NCBI GenBank assembly: GCA_026400755.1
Contig: JAPLOM010000035.1
Coordinates: 35,431 to 99,430, forward strand
Source of the DNA: Alphaproteobacteria bacterium
GTDB taxonomy: Bacteria; Pseudomonadota; Alphaproteobacteria; CADEGL01
Direction of reading: 5' to 3'
DNA length: 64,000 nucleotides
Under the pieces are notes generated by a model. That model was given only the letters and a program-made list of their open reading frames with translations, was not told the DNA's origin and ran no database searches. Each line of letters opens with the position of its first letter. Position 1 is the stretch's first letter. The translations under genes were made by a program, and so were the position numbers. This document shows positions 63,318 through 64,000 of the stretch, one piece after another.

Positions 63318-64000
63318 ATGATCCCCCGTTACAGCCGCCCCAAGATGACCGCGATCTGGGAGCCCGAAAACCGCTTCCGCATCTGGTTCGAGATCGAAGC
63401 CCATGCTTGCGATGCGCAAGCCGCCTTGGGCGTGATCCCCAAAGCGGCCGCAAAAGCGGTGTGGAAACGCGGCAAGTTCGATATCGCGCGCATCGACGCC
63501 ATCGAACGCGAAACCAAGCACGACGTCATCGCCTTTCTGACCAACCTGGCCGAATACGTCGGCCCCTCGGCGCGCTTCGTCCACCAGGGTATGACCTCGT
63601 CGGACGTGCTGGACACCTGCCTGGCCGTCCAGCTGGTGCAGGCTTCCGACATCCTGCTGGAAGACATCGACACGCTGCTCAAGACGCTCAAGCGCCGGGC
63701 CATGGAACATCGGCGTACGCCCACCATCGGGCGCAGCCACGGCATTCACGCCGAGCCGATCACCTTCGGCCTAAAGCTCGCGACCTACTATGCCGAGTTC
63801 GCCCGCAACCGCGAGCGCCTGGCGACGGCCCGAGCCGAGATCGCGACCTGCGCCATCTCGGGCGCGGTCGGCACCTTCGCCAACATCGACCCTAGAGTCG
63901 AAGCCCACGTCGCGAAGAAGCTCGGCCTCGCCGTCGAGCCGGTCTCGACCCAGGTCATTCCCCGCGACCGCCACGCCGCGTTCTTCGCGACGCTGGCCGT
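63318..64000 (+). CDS. purB: Adenylosuccinate lyase, 3'-truncated by window edge
   Basis: 227 residues visible. Fumarase/aspartase-fold enzyme of purine synthesis: MIPRYSRPKMTAIWEPENRF (20), HDVIAFLTNLAEYVG, MTSSDVLDTCLAVQL, and the catalytic His region TIGRSHGIHAEPITFG. The ATG at 63318 is preceded by CACGAGGACACCC. The frame stays open to base 64000. A short PurB of the alphaproteobacterial type. Confidence 0.92.
   Translation, partial: MIPRYSRPKMTAIWEPENRFRIWFEIEAHACDAQAALGVIPKAAAKAVWKRGKFDIARIDAIERETKHDVIAFLTNLAEYVGPSARFVHQGMTSSDVLDTCLAVQLVQASDILLEDIDTLLKTLKRRAMEHRRTPTIGRSHGIHAEPITFGLKLATYYAEFARNRERLATARAEIATCAISGAVGTFANIDPRVEAHVAKKLGLAVEPVSTQVIPRDRHAAFFATLA

Noticed and set aside
1..64000. 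CRISPR array, insertion sequence or prophage
   Set aside because: No regularly spaced repeats, transposase, integrase or phage structural genes were seen.

Overview
The window is GC-rich chromosomal DNA with dense, mostly tight gene packing. Gene content (SapC-family protein, CaiB/enoyl-CoA hydratase clusters, DcaP-type porin, CHASE2 cyclase, PuuB-like oxidases, Mo-box-like sites) suggests a free-living heterotrophic alphaproteobacterium. No rRNA or other strong taxonomic marker is present, so the order is not assigned.

Layout. 1-1587: Sel1-repeat protein, cut off at the left edge. 1867-4271: acyl-CoA ligase plus SDR. 4325-8698 (minus strand): a compact cassette, visibly poorer in GC than its flanks, with the parts of a ubiquitin-like conjugation pathway: a short candidate modifier ending in LGGEY, an E2 with its catalytic Cys, an E2 fold without Cys fused to a Phd/YefM-like domain, an E1/ThiF enzyme, a JAMM/JAB isopeptidase, a ComEC-like metallo-beta-lactamase protein and a four-helix membrane protein. 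This is the most interesting system in the window. 8810-16919: SapC, MaoC, and a long minus-strand acyl-CoA operon (NDP-forming acyl-CoA synthetase, two enoyl-CoA hydratases, a two-subunit CoA-transferase-like enzyme, CaiB). 17065-20226: two aldehyde dehydrogenases, one broken by a stop codon. 20305-22924: molybdate region (molbindin, broken DcaP-type porin, ModA) with three Mo-box-like palindromes. 23041-28024: DapA-like aldolase and a cysPTWA-type sulfate transporter. 28021-37931: antiporter, then an amino-acid catabolism cluster (DadA-like, ProC-like, branched-chain aminotransferase, two tandem 679-residue flavin/Fe-S oxidoreductases) and an aldo/keto reductase. 38033-43596: stress proteins, a HEPN-like gene carrying a 14-base homopolymer, a hydrolase-OsmC fusion, tRNA-Leu, methyltransferase. 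43593-49100: CHASE2 cyclase, CinA-like protein, exported caspase-like protein, OmpA-type lipoprotein. 49190-56982: SfsA, methionine aminopeptidase, two PuuB-like oxidases, hybrid kinase, RadC. 57023-64000: CocE-type hydrolase (frameshifted), chloroperoxidase-like hydrolase (two stops), ArsR/SRPBCC/DUF899/SnoaL operon, 3-hydroxyacyl-CoA dehydrogenase and the start of purB.

Several genes carry single-base lesions: nonsense codons in the semialdehyde dehydrogenase, the porin and the hydrolase, and one-base frameshifts in the porin, the CocE hydrolase and the candidate modifier. This is either true decay or draft-level sequence error, and should be resolved from reads before any biological reading of those genes. 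All calls were made by reading the sequence; no database search was run.
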